Shown piece after piece: positions 21,970 through 34,481 of a stretch of 64,000 bases of DNA. Within the stretch, counting starts at the first letter, position 1, and every line of letters starts with the position of its first letter. Under the pieces are notes generated by a model that ran no database searches, was not told the origin of the DNA, and saw nothing but the letters and a program-made list of their open reading frames with translations. The translations under genes and the position numbers were made by a program. The DNA lies in contig JAVLRN010000011.1 of the NCBI GenBank assembly GCA_032821775.1, forward strand, positions 2,232,001-2,296,000. Reading direction: 5' to 3'. The stretch comes from Sanguinoderma infundibulare (Eukaryota > Basidiomycota > Agaricomycetes > Polyporales > Polyporaceae).

Positions 21970-23641
21970 ATGTCATCCCCTGCGGACTCAGCAGAGATTG
22001 CTAAAATTATCTACGACGAGAATGCCTAGTAAGTCTACCACCGCTCGACAACCCTTGGCATGTCGGTCATACTCACGCTCAACCCAGCATGATAGAAGAC
22101 CTCACGGGGATTAGTCCAGTGGGTAAGCGACTTGATTTTTCCGAGGGCCTAGAAACGACGAGATAATTTGGACATACAGCGATGTTTGCCTATCACTACC
22201 TCATCACGCTCGGCCGGGAAATCGGCCTCTTCTGGAAACGCCCGGTCACCGGTTCCTCTATCATATTTTTCGTCAATAGATACCTCCCTCTATTTGTGAT
22301 ATGCTATGGCACACCGTGGCCACTCTCATCGGATCTCAGAGTGAGTCATTCCACCATCTTGTTGTCGGCGGTATGACAATGCTGACAGTTACTGCCAGAG
22401 GTCAGACCTGCATTCCTCTAGTTGCAAGTCGCGCATCATTGACTCGGACATTGTCTAGCTGCAAGGCGGAAGTGTGGTCACGACAACTCACAGAATATCT
22501 TCAATACTACCCGTGGGCTGGTGTGTGTCCATGTTCTTTGTCTATGCTCAGCTCTGGTGCTGAGGTCCAGCCCCGGACGCCGTAGCGTTTTCCGCTCTGA
22601 GAGTGTATGCCCTCGGAGGCCAGAGCTGGTTTTTGGCGCTTCTCGTATTTCTTCTTGGGTGCTCTGGACCTATTTTTCACTATGTGCGTAATCTAATCTG
22701 TGGACGATCTACTAGTCGAAACGTTGCTTACCATTCGCCAGATCCGACTCCACTGGCTTCATATTTTCCTCTTTCCAGGAGAGGGTTGCACGTATTCCGT
22801 GACCAGCATTCCGCTCGGTCTCTCGAAGATGTAAGTCCCTTGCTAAACTGGAACCGCTTATGGGCTGAAGTAATGAAACCTATAGTCGTTCGTGCATCTC
22901 TCTGCCTTGCTGCAGTCCCGAACTGATAGCCCGATTTGCCAGTGTTCCTCTTGAACTACTCCGTGTCAATTATTGCGGATTTGATCGTGTTGGTGGTCAC
23001 TTGGCGAGCGACTTATGCCAAAGGGAGAAATGTAAGCGGATTGGGGAGGACAACGTCCTTCGCTAACATAATATTGAGAGATGGTGATTTTTGCCTTGCC
23101 CTTGCTTACCTAGTCCACTGATCTAAAATCCATCTCATGACAGGCGCATTATACTTCGTGTGCGGATGAAACAAATCCTAGTTGGCTGGAGCTTCTACTG
23201 ACATACCGGGGTATTCTGGTGTATAGGGCAATAACCACGGTGAAGAGCGTAAATTTCATTCTGGGTCTACTATCAGTGAGTCGTTGAACGGATACATACG
23301 CATCTTGAAGATCTCATGGGTCCGTTTGCAGCTCTACAGCGATTTCGAATACGTCAGCGAGGTCGTGTACTTTGAAGAGCCGTAAGTTGACGTCCAGTGC
23401 CTTCTGCCTGGGACATGTTTGTACCGCGTTGACGTCTCTACCCAGGCTCACAGCGATCCTGGTGTCCCATTTCCTCATGGACCTCCAGGAGGCGAACACG
23501 CATTCGACGCAGGCTAGCAGTTTAGATAGCACTGGCACTGTCGGCACGCTCCACTTTAATCGGGTGGTCGGGTCGATAGCGTCTTCCCTCCCGGCTCCAG
23601 GAGAGGACTCGGAAGCGGTGCCAGAGCAAGAGGAATTTTGA
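21970..23641 (+). CDS. DUF6533-domain multi-pass membrane protein
   Basis: Orphan basidiomycete membrane protein with an N-terminal DUF6533 domain and about seven helices; function unknown, sometimes likened to receptors. Start MSSPADSAEIAKIIYDENA at 21970, then a short exon and the DUF6533 core: AYHYLITLGREIGLFWKRP ... IIFFVNRYLPLF. Later blocks recovered by splicing are LRVYALGGQSWFLALLVFLL, IIADLIVLVVTWRATY followed by FANIILRDG and ALYFVC, and the C-terminal RLTAILVSHFLMDLQEANTH with GTLHFNRVVGSIASSL near the end. These match the usual order for the family (TM1 region, RxYALY loop, ADxIVLxxTW helix, LLRDG, I-SRFLLDLQ). Roughly ten small exons; exact limits are uncertain in 22320-23370. 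The promoter is divergent from PUF6. Confidence 0.8.
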
Positions 23642-23855
23642 CGAGGATCTAAATATTAAGACTAGGAATGCTATGCATGTATTAGACGACGAACACAGCG
23701 CAGGGAAGTACTTCAACCGGATGAGCACCAAATGTTGCCTTGTGGTTTCTTGCGCACACACAAAGCGTTACGGCGGGTAGCGATGGTCGTGTACATCAAC
23801 GAATCACAAAATATAACAATACAACAAGGCGTGTGATGTAAATGCGAGATCTGGG

Positions 23856-24621
23856 TTACTTGACAACAGGGTTGACGCCGCGAGCGGAGAGGTACTCCTT
23901 GGCTGCCGTTGCGCTCTGTGAACCGAGTTAGGTTCAGATACCAGACGAAAGATAGAGAACTTACAAGGCCTTGATCAACTCGTATATGCTCTTGTCATGG
24001 TATCGAAGGCCGGTGGCAGGATCTGTATATGGTCCCTGGGTGCGTCCATGGAGCAAAGTCAACGGTGGAAGGAAGGAATCTTACCTCTAGTCCGGTTATA
24101 TCACAACATCGTCGTTGAGGCGACACAGATGGTGGTGCTTCTATTGAGGCATCTAAGGAAGGGAATTGGGATGCGTTCAACGGGCAAGGTACACGAGCAC
24201 TCACAGGTCGGGAGGTCTTCCTCAAGTGGATCCTCCATAGGCTGACCATCAACATCCATTCTCTCCTCCTTCGCAAGCATACGCTTTTCCTGCTCGTTCT
24301 TCTCTCGCTCACGTTCCTGAGTGAGGACTGCTTTGAGGTTCTTCGTACGCCGATTGATGTTCTTGGTGTAATTGGGGTTCTTGAAGGGGCGCGCATACTG
24401 AAGATAGGAGAGTTGCTCTACGAGTGTCTTCAAATGCCGGAGTGAGTAGAGCGAGGAGGACAACGGAAATGCCAGTAGCAGGCGAAAGTACTGACAGGGA
24501 CGGGGGGTGTAGGGGAGTCGTCGCTGTATACTGTAGTATTCTTCCGCTTTCCGGCACCTTTCGGGGGCCTGAAATTATGAGCAGAGCACGATTATATTGA
24601 CAACTGCATACTAGCTCACAT
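23856..24621 (-). CDS. IES6: INO80 chromatin-remodelling complex subunit Ies6 / INO80C (YL1-C domain)
   Basis: Small conserved INO80 subunit that works with Arp5 in nucleosome sliding. About 165 residues after splicing, the size of yeast Ies6. Segments in order: MPPKGAGKRKNTTVYSDDS; TLVEQLSYLQYARPFKNPNY followed by RRTKNLKAVLTQERE; then the YL1-C domain YASIEAPPSVSPQRRCCDITG, GPYTDPATGLRYHDKSIYEL, and C-terminal AAKEYLSARGVNPVVK, stop at 23858-23856. The start codon is interrupted: A-T at 24621-24620, a GTGAGC...TTTCAG intron (24619-24569), then G as the first base of exon 2 (24568), within the context CACCAT|GCC. Exon 2 ends about 24496. Head-to-head with the WDR59-type gene, 342 bp between starts. 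Confidence 0.88.
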
Positions 24622-24963
24622 GGTGACTGGCTCACTGACACAAAAACCGTTTGGATGCTTCCAGTCAAGGTGGACGTGGGCGAACCTCCCCATGCGTCGG
24701 TCCAAGAAACTGCCAGCGGCCCGTGTCCGATGCGTTCCAGGGCTTTGGGAGCAGTTGGGAGCCCGGTCACTACGAGATGCTCGACGCCGCCGTCGTGCAC
24801 GCTCTTCTCCTGCTTTCCTCCGTCGAAACTTGCCTTCCGCTCACACAGGCTGCACAACGCTCAAATACCCCGCTGTCTCGTCTGACCAGCTGGTCGTGGT
24901 CACCACCCTGACGCAAGATCGCCGTACCCGCACCTCATCCTTCAACGTAAACCTCGACATGTG
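24622..24963. promoter_or_regulatory. Bidirectional promoter region IES6 / WDR59
   Basis: 342 bp separate two divergent start codons of housekeeping genes, so both promoters must lie here. No TATA box is obvious. Plus-strand open frames such as 24655-24885 appear incidental. Confidence 0.5.
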
Positions 24964-27900
24964 ATGGAAGGACAGTATATAGCCTCAACACCCTTCCCTG
25001 GAATGCCTGCGTCCACCGCGACCACTATCCGCCCCGATGTGATAGAACCCTCTTCCCCCGAGGATGGCACGAACTTCAAGTGCAGTCTACAGATAGACAT
25101 GAAGGGGCTCATCGGCGACGCTGTTGGCAATGTAAGTAGAGTCCAGATGCCTATCGTTTTCTTGGTACTCATCCAGATCTACGTGGTTGGATAGATGAGC
25201 ATCAGCCCAGACAACCGGGATGTAGTACTTGCGTCGTACGTAATACTTCAGTCCAAGACGAATGATCATCTCGACCCCTCTCATACCATGCAGTCGTAAA
25301 GGCTTGTTCATCATTGACCTCGAAGCTCATTTAAATGTCCCTCGGTAAGTGTCACTCATCGCTATGGCCCTCGCTGTACGAACTAGCGGACAGATTCCTC
25401 CCTCAGGGCGGCACTTGGGAAGTCGCCGATGTCCAATGGAACCCCCATCCGTCCCATAATGAGTATATTGTTTCCACCTCGAGCGAGAAGCTGTGAGTAA
25501 TCCTGCACACTGTTGTCCGTTCAGTCTCAAATTTTCTGCATATAGTCTCATATGGAACTTGCTCTTGGGCGGCCGGACGTCTATCGAACACGTCCTCCGT
25601 TCCCATTACCGCGCCATTACAGACATTAATTGGCATACCCTCGAGCCTGACATTGTCATCAGCACCGGCATTGATTCATGGCAATGGGCTTGGGATCTAC
25701 GAGTAGTGCAGAAGCCTATAATGGGTGAGAATGAAACGTAGACTGCAAGCGGCACTGTCTGACTCTGTGTCCCTTAGGCCTTTGTGCTTTCGGCCGTGAG
25801 TAGTCTTTTAAGTTCCGGTTTCTATTCCTGACTATAAATGCGTCCATCAGCGGGTGGAACTCAAGTTAAATGGAACCGGGTGGATGGCAACATCCTCGCT
25901 TCCTCTCACTCCAACGAGGTCCTGATCTGGGACAAACGGGTACGCGACTGTCATCTGAGAAGGCGTTCGTGTATCTAACAGTGAGTCATAAGAAAGGTTC
26001 TCTGCCAACCCAACGAATACGAGCCCACAACGCCAAGATCTACGGGATAGACTGGGCACACGACAGGCGCACCGAACTCGTGACCTGCTCCTTGGACAAG
26101 ACTATCAAAATATGGGACACACAGACCGCAACCCCCACCATCGAGATCAACACCTCGTATCCGGTCTGGCGTGCCCGCGACCTACCGTTTGGCCAGGGCG
26201 TCTTGAGTTTGCCGCAGAGAGGCGAGACGTCGCTTGAAATGTATGCCCACGAGGACCCGACGCTCCCGATCGAGAAGTTTGAGGGCCATGCTGATGTTGT
26301 AAAAGAGTTTGTATGGAGACGGGGCGGTTCAGGTCAGTTGTTTCCATAGGAAGTGACCGTGGTGTATCCGATATTCATTGCTGGAAACAGACAACAGCGA
26401 GTTTCAACTTATCACGTGGTCTAAAGATAAGACATTGCGGTTTTGGCCGGTCGATACTGAGACTGTCCAGGTATATTCCACCACACTCGATAGTTCACAA
26501 AAGCCCAATCTGATCTCGCGGTTGGCAGAAAGCGGGCGTGACCCCTACGCGAACGATGACCATGGCTCCCAACCGGAGAGACTCTAAAGTCTCTTTCAGC
26601 AACCCGCCAATAGGGAACGACCTCCCTCCTACGCTCTCGGCCCCGATCGGCTTCCGCGGAATTCTCGCCGAAGTCAGAGCCCCACAACCTCATCGGCCGG
26701 TTAGATTCGCCGCACGCGACTCCACAGGTCGCACGAAGACGGCTGAGATCACTCACGAGAAGCCGAAATGGCACCAGCAACAGCGCTCACGGCCGATGTT
26801 GCTGCCAACGATGACAGCGAGTGTCAAAGATAGCGGGAACATTGGCACGATGAGTCGTGGACCATTTGCTGGTGGGCGTTCTGCGCCAATCACCGCCATC
26901 CAGTGGCTGTCGAACGTGAAGGCAGGAGGAGGGCCACGCGATGGTAGCTCGGGTAGGGGGAGCGGAGGGGATAGTGGGAACGTGTCGAGGATTGGGTCGA
27001 GATCGAGGCCGCAGTCGTCGTTGGAGTATTCGACGTCACAAGCGTATTCGGGAACAAGGGAGAGGAGCATGAGCCGGGACCGGCTGGAGGAGTACTCGGA
27101 TCCTGCACTCACGCTACAGGACGAGTAAGTGTGGCTGTTCGTGAGGGCGCTCTTGAGGCTGATCAAAGTCATAGGATCACCTCGGTCGTGAACAGGCTCA
27201 ATTCACCAAAGCTGAAACTCGAGAAGGTAAGGATCGTGTATTCACTAATGGCGCAAGTGTTAATGTTATTCATTTTAGGCCGACTTCAGTGGCAAAAAGC
27301 GCGCATGCACGTTTGGCTTGCAAGGCCCATGGGGAGAATCCACTTCGGTCTTCCTCCGAATCACCTTCACCTTTCCTCGAGATTACCCACAGGCCAGCTT
27401 TCCCGACGGTATTCCGACCTTGGACCTGGAGCGCAGCCCGTTAATCTCGATAAGGCAGCGCGCGTTCATCCTTCGCAGACTGCGCGATATCCGTGAGCAG
27501 CAGCGTCCATGTCTCGAAAAGTGCCTGCGGTTCTTGCTGTTCGGTGATCAAGAGGACAGCGGCCATCGCGCCGCGATTGACTCAGAGGAATCATCCGAGG
27601 ATGAGGTGCCCACTGCGCGGAGGGGCGACATCGCGACTACCGTCCTGAGAGGTGATAAGAATTTGGCCGAACCGCGGACGTCGCAAGGAGTATTTGGCGT
27701 CAATGGTGCGTTTTGCAGATTGTGGTATATGATACTCATGCTCACTCCAAGTATTGTGCAGGACAACTGGTGTGCTTCTTCCGCGCCCCTCCACGAATCG
27801 TTCGTAATCCATTGCGAGAGATCTCCGTATCGCCTTCAGTCACCTCCCGCGCGCCTGATGGTGCATCCCGACTCTTCCGGTCCCCTGCGCTGCTCTCAGA

Positions 27901-29793
27901 CGCGGTAAAGCGGCTCGCTTCCGCGGCGATGGACCGAGAACCACAGTCTGCGGAGCGTAAGAGGAGCGATGACGCGAGCAATGCGAACAACGTCCTGCGC
28001 ATCATGGACAACCTGTTCACGTTCTCTTATTCGGCTCACCTGCACTCGGCGTCGCTCGGAAAGCCGCGACACGTCTCGGAGAATTCGCGGCAAGTCGAGG
28101 ACGACTACGCGCTGTTGTCCACCAGGCGGAGCTGTGTGTACATCAAGCGGACGGAGGGCATTCTTAGCATCCCGGACACCGAGGCCGCTGCACGGTATGT
28201 ATTGAGCGGGAGGGACTTCGCGGACGTATGCAGGACGAACGGGGCAGTAGCAAGGCTGTTAGGGAGAAGTGATCACGAGAGGGTGTTTAGGATGTTGCAC
28301 GTGCTGGCGAGTAGGAAGACGGACCACAGCATGGCGATGGCTAATGGAGGGGTGGATCCGCTTCTTGCTGCGTTGGCGACGAAATTGTGAGTGATTACAT
28401 TAATGGCGCTTGACAGAAGTCTGACGTTTTACAGGTATGAGGAGCTGTTGGGAGAGAAGGACATCCAGATGCTCGTGTTCCTCTCTGTACTTCTTCTTCA
28501 GTCTTTCCCAGAAGGTGAATTGACATGGTCTCTCGTCTTGGTTTAGCTTGGCTGATGATGCAGTGACTCGGGCAGACAGCGAGCGACCCACCCCAGACAG
28601 GCGTTCAACGTCCATCTCGCCCTTGCCCAGTATGCCGATCTCGCAACGCAAGATGAGCATGGAGTACTTCGATCCGCGAAGACATAGCAGTCGCCAAGGC
28701 AGTCCTTTCTCTCCTTCGATATCCAATCCATCTACTCCCACGTTCACCCCGGGAGGACACATATTGCCTCTTAATTCACCTTCTTCCAAGGGTTCGTGGT
28801 CAAGTCTCTTCAATGCGAGTAGTATGAGGCAGCTTGTCTCTGGTGCGTCGACCTTCTCTCCCTGCACTGTTGCTGATTGACTTACGGCATGTTATAGGTG
28901 TGCGAAATCCTTCCAGAACGACCCCTGAGGGTGTTAGGACCGGGCTGCCTTCTGGAAACCGGCTCGCGGTAGTCAAACGCGACGCTACTCGTCCCTCTTC
29001 CGGCTCTCCGATGACCAAGTTGCCATGGGAGGCGCACGATGCTCTCAATTTGTCGCTGACCTCTTTGGGGTCCAAGCGTCGGCCGACGTTTTCTCAGGTG
29101 CTGTCGGGGAATTTATCGGAGAAGAGACATATCTCGTTCCATCCGTCCGTAGAGGAAGCATCTCTTCCGTAAGTTGTTATTTTTGTTTATGAGGCTCATT
29201 TGACACTAATTCTAATTTTGTGCTTTCTGGGAGACCGTTCCTGTCTCCTCAGATGCGCGGACAGCTGTTGTGTCATGTGCTCGCGTATGCCGAGATGCTG
29301 CTTGCGTGGCAACTACCTGAGAAGCGAGGCGAACTCCTGAAATTGGTTGAAGACGATGTGCAGAGGTTGTTTCTTGATCAACTAGGTGGGTTATTTGGCG
29401 TCAGATACACGAAGGAGTGCCTTATGAGATCGTTTGTAGGCTACGTGCGGTGTTGTGAGAACTGCGTGAACCCAAGCGAGCCCGAGGCTACCTTATGTCC
29501 CCATTGTTATCGTCGGGTTGTTGCTCGCTGCTCGATCTGTCGTCTCGCGATCAAAGGTATGTGGATCTTGAGCAATGCAAGTCGTCAGAAAGCTGACTGA
29601 TACTGCAACGTATACAGGGCTATACCATGTCTGCTCGAGATGTCTTCATGTGTCGCATCTCAAATGCTGGCGGGCAAGGGAAGATGCCATCTGTGCCACT
29701 GGTTGTGGTTGCGTTTGTGCTCCGCCGGCGTACGAACCTCTCACCAACGGGATGGTGGTGCTTTCGCCCATTATGCCTACAACCGCTTCGTGA
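24964..29793 (+). CDS. WDR59/Mtc5-type subunit of the SEA (GATOR2) complex
   Basis: Vacuole/lysosome-associated SEACAT/GATOR2 subunit that controls TORC1 in response to amino acids. Start MEGQYIASTPF at 24964 (exon 1 to 25131). An N-terminal WD40 propeller follows over many short exons: WNPHPSHNEYIVSTSSEKLLIWNL-like, HYRAITDINWHTLEPDIV, SHSNEVLIWDKR, HNAKIYGIDWAHDRR ... SLDKTIKIWDT, and DKTLRFWPVDTE near 26,450. A Ser/Arg/Gly-rich linker leads to an RWD domain from about 27,175 (ITSVVNRLNSPKLKLEK ... VFLRITFTFPRDYP). A long helical/disordered middle follows, then a C-terminal zinc module: CCENCVNPSEPEATLCPHC, CSICRLAIKG, CSRCLHVSHLKCW, and CATGCGCVC just before the stop at 29793. This WD40-RWD-zinc order is diagnostic for WDR59/Mtc5. 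Estimated 1,100-1,200 residues; not every exon limit was fixed. Confidence 0.9.
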
Positions 29794-30101
29794 AGCGTGT
29801 TGTTATCGAATTCGCATGGAGTACTTGCATTGGCGTGAAAGTCGACTAGTGGCTATTGTTGTACTTGTGTAATCCTTTGTTGTGTAGTTATCCTGGTTGA
29901 TGTAGTCGTCAGTTAGGCCTTTATGTTGGTATGCACGTATTCCATCATTGGAATCGATACGTAGAAATTCGACAATGAGATCCAGTCAGTAGTCACGTGA
30001 AGCACCCATATGGGCAAACAGAGACAAAGAACGCGACGCGACGAACACGGCGTCCGAGTCTGGGTTGGCGCGTCTTCCACCACCTTGCGCTCGCCACCGG
30101 G
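29794..30101. other. Spacer between WDR59 and DNA2
   Basis: 308 bp between tandem genes, containing the WDR59 3' UTR and the DNA2 promoter. The DNA2 frame is open upstream to 29997, but the first ATG is at 30102. No repeat or RNA gene seen. Confidence 0.45.
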
Positions 30102-33100
30102 ATGCCTCCGATCCGACATTCAGACGACGACGAGTCCAACTTCTTGGATACCCTCTTCTCTGAGCTTGACAGCGCGACCGCTATCCCACATGCTACTACA
30201 TCTCCCTCCCGGCGCCGCGTCACCGCCATACCTCAACCACGCACTCCCGTGCGTGCCAATAGAACGAGAACCACGTCAAAGAAGACACAGAACGAGCCTG
30301 TGGTCAACGTATCCGGCAATAAGTATGAAGCAGTCGTACATGCCGCAGAAAACGTTGACCTCGATGCCCTTATGGATGGCGCCGAGGATTGGGACTGGGA
30401 CGACATGAACTCTGACTTCATGACTCCTCGAAAGAGCAGTCCAGTCAAACCGAAGGTAGGAGTTGAATCAGACACTGTAATTTACTTTTCGTTTATTGAT
30501 ATATTTTATAGCGATCTAGGTACGCTGTATCTGAAGACACAGCCAAGGGCCCCAAGGTCACTCGCTGTATAGTGAATGCTATCGAGCATCGGACGGTCAA
30601 GGGTCAATTCGAGAAGGTAAAGTATTAAAACGTCACGGTTATGAGCTGTATACTGAAGCTCACGGTTATGTTTTGCCTCGTGCATTTTATAACATTTCTC
30701 AGCTTCTAGAGGTCAATGTGGTACCTTCTCACGAACGTCGACGTATTATCCTTCGCAACGACTGGTCCCATCCTGATGTTCATCCTGGTATGTGCTTTAG
30801 CATTTTATTTTCAACAGATTGATGTAACAAGGTTCCCAGGTGATGCCGTCAACACAATCGGGGAGTGGTTAATCGATGCTTCATCAAAACTGCCCACAAT
30901 ATCCATCTGTTCCAAGCACAATTACTTCATACATCATCCCGACGTCTTGATCACGGCCACGTCGCTCTCCAATGCTTCCCATTGTTCAAGAAGGCCCCTC
31001 CTTGCCAACATGGTTCGCTCAAGTTCTGACGTCACCCCCTCCCTCGTCTGGGGTAACATCTTGCACGAGGTCATGCAGACCTGTCTCAGCATCGCACGCT
31101 GGGACGATAAATTCCTCGACAAGCAAATCACCGAGGTCGCCCAACGCGCTCTTGGGGAGCTGTTAAGGATCGACATGGACATGGAGCACGCTATCATCGA
31201 AGTTAAGGCTCGAGCGAAAGGCCTGAGGGCTTTTGCGGACAAGTACATCGCTCTGTCGCCAAAGGTGAACATATCACAGCTTTCGCTTTCAAGTATAAGT
31301 CTGACCCCTAATTTCTAAATGTCAGCCCGAGGCCTTATTGACCAATACCAGGGCTGGCCGCGATGAAAAGTCACTTCTTGCCATCTCACAGCTATACGAC
31401 ATTGAGGAAGACATTTGGTCTCCGGCCTATGGGCTCAAGGGCAAGATCGACGCCTCAGTCGAAGCTGTGGTGCACGACGTCGACGACTCGAGCACACCCT
31501 TTGCTCGTGCCAGGCCCCAGTTCCGGCAGAGTACGTCTCCCATGCCTTTCGAGATCAAGACTGGACGCGCGGTCGCTGGCATGGAGCACCGGGCTCAGAC
31601 CATGCTTTACACGCTCCTCATGGGCGAGCGCTATGGTACGGAAATCCCCAGCGGACTACTCTATTACACCCAAAGCGAAGAGGTCGTCCGGGTTCCGGCG
31701 GCACGAAACGAGCTCAGAGCGCTCCTGGTCGCGAGGAACGAGCTCGCGGGACACATGATGAGCCGGCTCAGAGCGAAGGGCGAGATCACCGTTCTCGAAC
31801 ATGGCCGCCAGGGGGAAGGGTCCTTGAATGACCTCGAGTCATTCCTTCCCCCTACAATCGACGACAGCCGCACTTGTGGAAAGTGCTTCGCGTTGGACAC
31901 GTGCATGCTGTACCGCAAGGTAGCCACCACGTTTTGTCTTGTGCAAGATGTTCCTCACGTAGATTTTCTTAGGCTGTCGAATGCGTTGAGGATGGCACCT
32001 CTGACATCGCGGGCATCTACGCCCTCAAGACTGGCCACCTATCCCCATCCCAGACCGCCTTCTTTAAGAAGTGGGAGGCGCTCATCTCCCTGGAAGAGAC
32101 AGACCTCGTCCGCTTCCGGAAGGAGCTCTGGACCATGTCCGCACCCGAGCGCGAAGAAAAGGGGAGGTGCTTCAGCGATATGGTCCTTGATATACTGTAT
32201 CGCCCACCGGACGTCATGAAGCCCACCAGCAAGAAGGAGGGAAAGATCCATCGGCTCACGTACCGTTTCGTGAAGGCCAAGTGTGGTGGCGCTTCACTGC
32301 TCAGCGGCCATATCGGGGTGGGCGACGCCATCGTCGTTTCCGTAGAGCCAGGGCTGCTCGCGCTCGCGCGCGGGTTCGTCATCGAGCTCGCGCCAGACTC
32401 GGTCGTGCTTGGAGTCGACCACGAGCTGGACGAGGAGATGATCATGGATCGCTTGCTCGGGCGTAGAGAGGCCCTTGTGGATAGTATCGTGTTCCGGATC
32501 GACAAGGACGAGATGTTCGGCGGCATGGCGCGCATTCGGGACAACATGGCGCAGCTTTTCTACGCTGGGGCGGACACGCGCATGTTGGAACTTGTCGTGG
32601 ACCTCGCGAACCCGCGGTTCAGCGAAGACAAGAACAGTGTTCTGGACGCACCGACGGCGCATAGGTTGTCGGATCTGAACAAGGACCAACGTTTGGCGGT
32701 GCGGACGGTGTTGCGCGCTGAGGACTACGCGCTCATCCTGGGTATGCCCGGCACTGGGAAGACCACCGTCATCGCCGCGATTATTACCCAACTGGTCGAG
32801 GCCGGGAAGACAGTGTTACTTTCGTCGTATACGCATTCTGCGGTCGACAACATTCTAATGAAGCTGGATGACGCCAACTTCGACATCCTAAGGTTGGGTA
32901 ACTTGGATAAGGTAAGCTGCAAAGTTTTCCACATGTTCGCTTGCTAATAAATGATGTCTTCCAAGATCCACCCGGCCGTGCAACGTTACACTCTCGCTGC
33001 CCGTCCTCTTGCGAAGACGATTGAGCAACTACAGCACCAGGTCATGTCCCCGCCCGTTGTCTCAACGACGTGCTTGACCATCGACCAGTGAGTGCCGCAG

Positions 33101-34397
33101 TCCTTAGAGTGGTAAATCAGCATGCTGAATTGCCTACAGTCCTCTCTTCTCGAAACGGACGTTCGACTATTGCATCGTCGACGAAGCCTCGCAAATCACC
33201 CTGCCCACATGCCTCGGTCCATTGCGGTTTGCCAAGAGGTTCGTCCTTGTCGGCGACCACTTCCAGCTACCTCCACTAGTAAGCTCGCCTTCTTATGTGT
33301 CGAACTATCTCTCACCCCGGGCAGGTCAAGAACAAGGCTGCCAGAAAGGGAGGACTCGACGTCTCCCTCTTCCGGCGTCTCTCGGATGCGCATCCTGAGG
33401 CTATCGTCGACCTGACGCACCAGTACCGGATGAATGCCGATATCATGCTCCTATCCAACAAGCTGATCTACAGCAATCGGCTGAAATGCGGCTCGGATAC
33501 GGTCGCTTCGCAGTGTTTGCACTTGCCCAAGGATAATTATTTGGAGTTCTTGCACACGCGGTCTCCTTGTCACGAGGCTAGCTGCTGGATGGGCAGACTG
33601 ATGAGCGAGGGGTACGTCCTCCCTACCTATGTGGTAACGTGTATTCACCCTGACCCAACCTTGTCCGTAGTTGCAAGGCCGTGTTCGTTGACACGGACAA
33701 CGTCCCGGCGCACGACTCCCGGGTTGGAGACCTAGTAGAGAACCAGATCGAAGCCCGTTTGGTCTATCAGGTGACCGAAAGTCTGCTCGGATGTGGCGTC
33801 CAGCAACACCAGATCGGCGTCATCTCTCTGTACCGCCAGCAGCTCAAGCTGCTGTCATACCTGCTGCAAGACAGGAAGGAGCTGGAGATCCTTACTGCCG
33901 ACCGGAGTCAGGGGCGTGACAAGGACTGCATTATCATCTCCATGGTGCGGTCCAACAGCGAGGGGCTGGTACGCATCTTCTATTGGTTGTTGCACGTTCG
34001 TACAATACTCACCCGCTGCGTGCAGATTGGGGAGCTTGTAAAGGACTGGCGCCGGATGAACGTCTCCTTCACCCGCGCACGTTCCAAACTCATCATCATC
34101 GGCTCGCGGAAGACGCTCCAACAGGCACCACTGCTCAACGAGTTTTTCGAGCTCATGGATGGCCAGGGCTGGATCTTGACGCTTCCCCCTGACGCTCACC
34201 TCATGCACGAGTTCGGTGGTGTGACGCCAAAGAAGCGTCCTGCGGCAGATATGAGTTCGGATATCTCCTCGTGGCGTAGCCAAGGAGTGAAGGAAAATGG
34301 AGTGAACACGAAGAGGGCGAAGGTATTCGGAGCGACAGAGGAGAGTGTCCTGAGCGGAAGGCCGTTGTTACAGGACATCGTGAACGATTGCAAGTGA
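30102..34397 (+). CDS. DNA2: DNA replication ATP-dependent helicase/nuclease DNA2
   Basis: Nuclear 5'-flap nuclease and SF1B helicase acting in Okazaki fragment processing and DNA-end resection. Start [14 protein letters not shown] at 30102. In order: an acidic disordered N-terminus; the nuclease domain with the first Fe-S cysteine in [36 protein letters not shown] (catalytic E-x-K) and the remaining cysteines in [15 protein letters not shown] (C-x2-C-x6-C); then the helicase with Walker [21 protein letters not shown], Walker [36 protein letters not shown] motif V region, and [15 protein letters not shown] (motif VI). All nuclease, Fe-S and helicase motifs look intact. About 1,200 residues after removal of roughly 12 short introns. 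Ends 84 bp from the convergent USB1 stop. Confidence 0.95.
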
Positions 34398-34481
34398 GGA
34401 AGATGCACTAGACTCTTATGGGCGCTCGAGCTAGCGTATGTAGACTACTTTTGGCTTAGCGACACGTTTATTACCGCGGAG

